DNA of 64,000 nucleotides from Phytophthora sp. 'mugwort' (lineage: Eukaryota; Oomycota; Peronosporomycetes; Peronosporales; Peronosporaceae), in NCBI GenBank assembly GCA_033558025.1, contig JAUCEF010000012.1:744001-808000 (forward strand), written 5' to 3'. The position numbers and the translations under genes are program-made. Positions 63,151 through 64,000 of this stretch are shown piece by piece. The number at the start of each line of letters is the position of its first letter. The first letter of the stretch is position 1. Below the pieces are notes generated by a model. It saw only the letters and a program-made list of their open reading frames with translations. It did no database searches and had not been told where the DNA came from.

Positions 63151-64000
63151 AGCTTGATTGCAGGGAGCTACAGTAAAGGGTGTAGACAGCCCAGGTCGCT
63201 AGCTGACGCCCCCAGTGGTTCTGTTCTGTCCTGGAGACGGATCAAATGCATTAGGGAGCAGCCCGTGCCATCAAGCAATTGCACTCAGCGGAGCCTATAA
63301 CGAAGAACGGCTTTGTCTCACGCTCTCTGCGCCGAGTGTTGTGTGCACCTCGAGCATTTGTCGACATTCATAACGCCGGTGTATTGGATTCCAGAACCCA
63401 GATTATCCGACAGCCTATTAGAAGTAATACATGTTTGCACCTTTGATAACCAATATTAACCATCCCACCCCCATCGTTTTTATAGGCTTTGTTCTACCAG
63501 TACCCAAAATCGATTGTCAAATTTGCGCGGTGTATCTTTTTACTACCGGTATTGATAGGTATAGCACTCGCTGCTTCTCGGCGGCGGTGATGCGGATAAC
63601 GCGGACTTGGGATGGCATCTGCGAGCGCGATACTATACTACAAAAGTATTGAATGGTTGAATTGTGAACCCTAGGGCATAGTTGTAGTGGCAACAACGTA
63701 TCAACGCCATCAGGACTAGTCTGCCAACTATCCCGTCTCTAACACCATCATTTCGTCTTTAGAACCATCAACAATATGCATTCCCCCTTTTACGCGGATT
63801 AACCCTTCAATGGGTTATGAGCCCAAGTAAGCATTAAGCGATGACTTTCCACATCTCATAGGCGCCGATGTATGGAAGACCCGCAATTGCCCAGACGTCA
63901 ACAAAAAACAAGTTTCAGCGTGGTGGAGTCTGACTACGATGGCGTCCCAAGCGCATGATACTGCCCACCATACGCCCTTTGAACGCTGTCAAGCAGCCTA
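63151..64000. other. No supported gene to the window end
   Basis: Short unmatched frames only. Confidence 0.35.

Noticed and set aside
1..64000. CRISPR arrays, riboswitches, ribosomal binding sites or operons
   Set aside because: The introns, eukaryotic transposons and gene types show this is nuclear eukaryotic DNA; no regularly spaced identical repeats were seen.

Overview
The window looks like nuclear DNA of an oomycete, most likely a Phytophthora-like plant pathogen. The grounds are two small secreted-protein genes with RxLR-type architecture and a C-terminal WY-like repeat, short GT-AG introns with CTAAY-type branch sites, INR/FPR-like start-site motifs, and the mix of mobile elements (Copia, Gypsy, DIRS/Ngaro tyrosine-recombinase elements, Tc1/mariner, MULE, piggyBac, pogo). 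All calls come from reading motifs and pairing repeats by eye; no database search was run.

Layout. 1-6 kb: a DIRS/Ngaro recombinase remnant (minus), a decayed retrotransposon gag with two zinc knuckles (plus), and a Tc1/mariner element with 250-bp inverted repeats and TA flanks. 6-12 kb: a broken Cys/His-repeat gene, an RxLR-like effector gene (minus) and a 729-aa membrane-anchored glycosyltransferase-like gene (minus). 11.7-15.3 kb: a MULE with about 330-bp inverted repeats, a broken transposase and a captured alcohol-dehydrogenase-like fragment. 15.6-19.3 kb: an intron-rich, broken piggyBac-like gene. 20.1-22.5 kb: heat-shock-element-like motifs, a TATA box, a protein-kinase remnant and unidentified decayed coding sequence. 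22.5-25.4 kb: Gypsy reverse transcriptase (minus) cut by an LTR-like, GATC-rich repeat that leads into a gag-like remnant (plus). 29.3-34.1 kb: a nearly intact Copia element with 5-bp target duplications and LTRs that differ only in homopolymer length; its polyprotein has one in-frame TAG. 34.3-35.1 kb: a long foldback element flanked by TA. 36 kb: an intact Cys/His-repeat gene. 37.9-39.2 kb: the second copy of the GATC-rich repeat. 39.3-43.8 kb: a DIRS/Ngaro element (minus; gag, RT, RNase H, recombinase). 47 kb: an RxLR effector gene. 48.3-52.1 kb: pogo-like and second Tc1/mariner elements.

53-58 kb is a compact housekeeping island: a B12D/MLRQ-like mitochondrial protein, tubulin-folding cofactor E (three exons reconstructed) and a folate-biopterin transporter family protein. 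58-64 kb is again repeat-rich, with SINE-like copies and a MULE N-terminal fragment.

The window therefore fits the known Phytophthora pattern of gene-sparse, repeat-rich DNA carrying effectors next to a small dense block of conserved genes. The two effector genes share a C-terminal domain (about 27 of 57 aligned residues identical) although 40 kb and several transposons lie between them.
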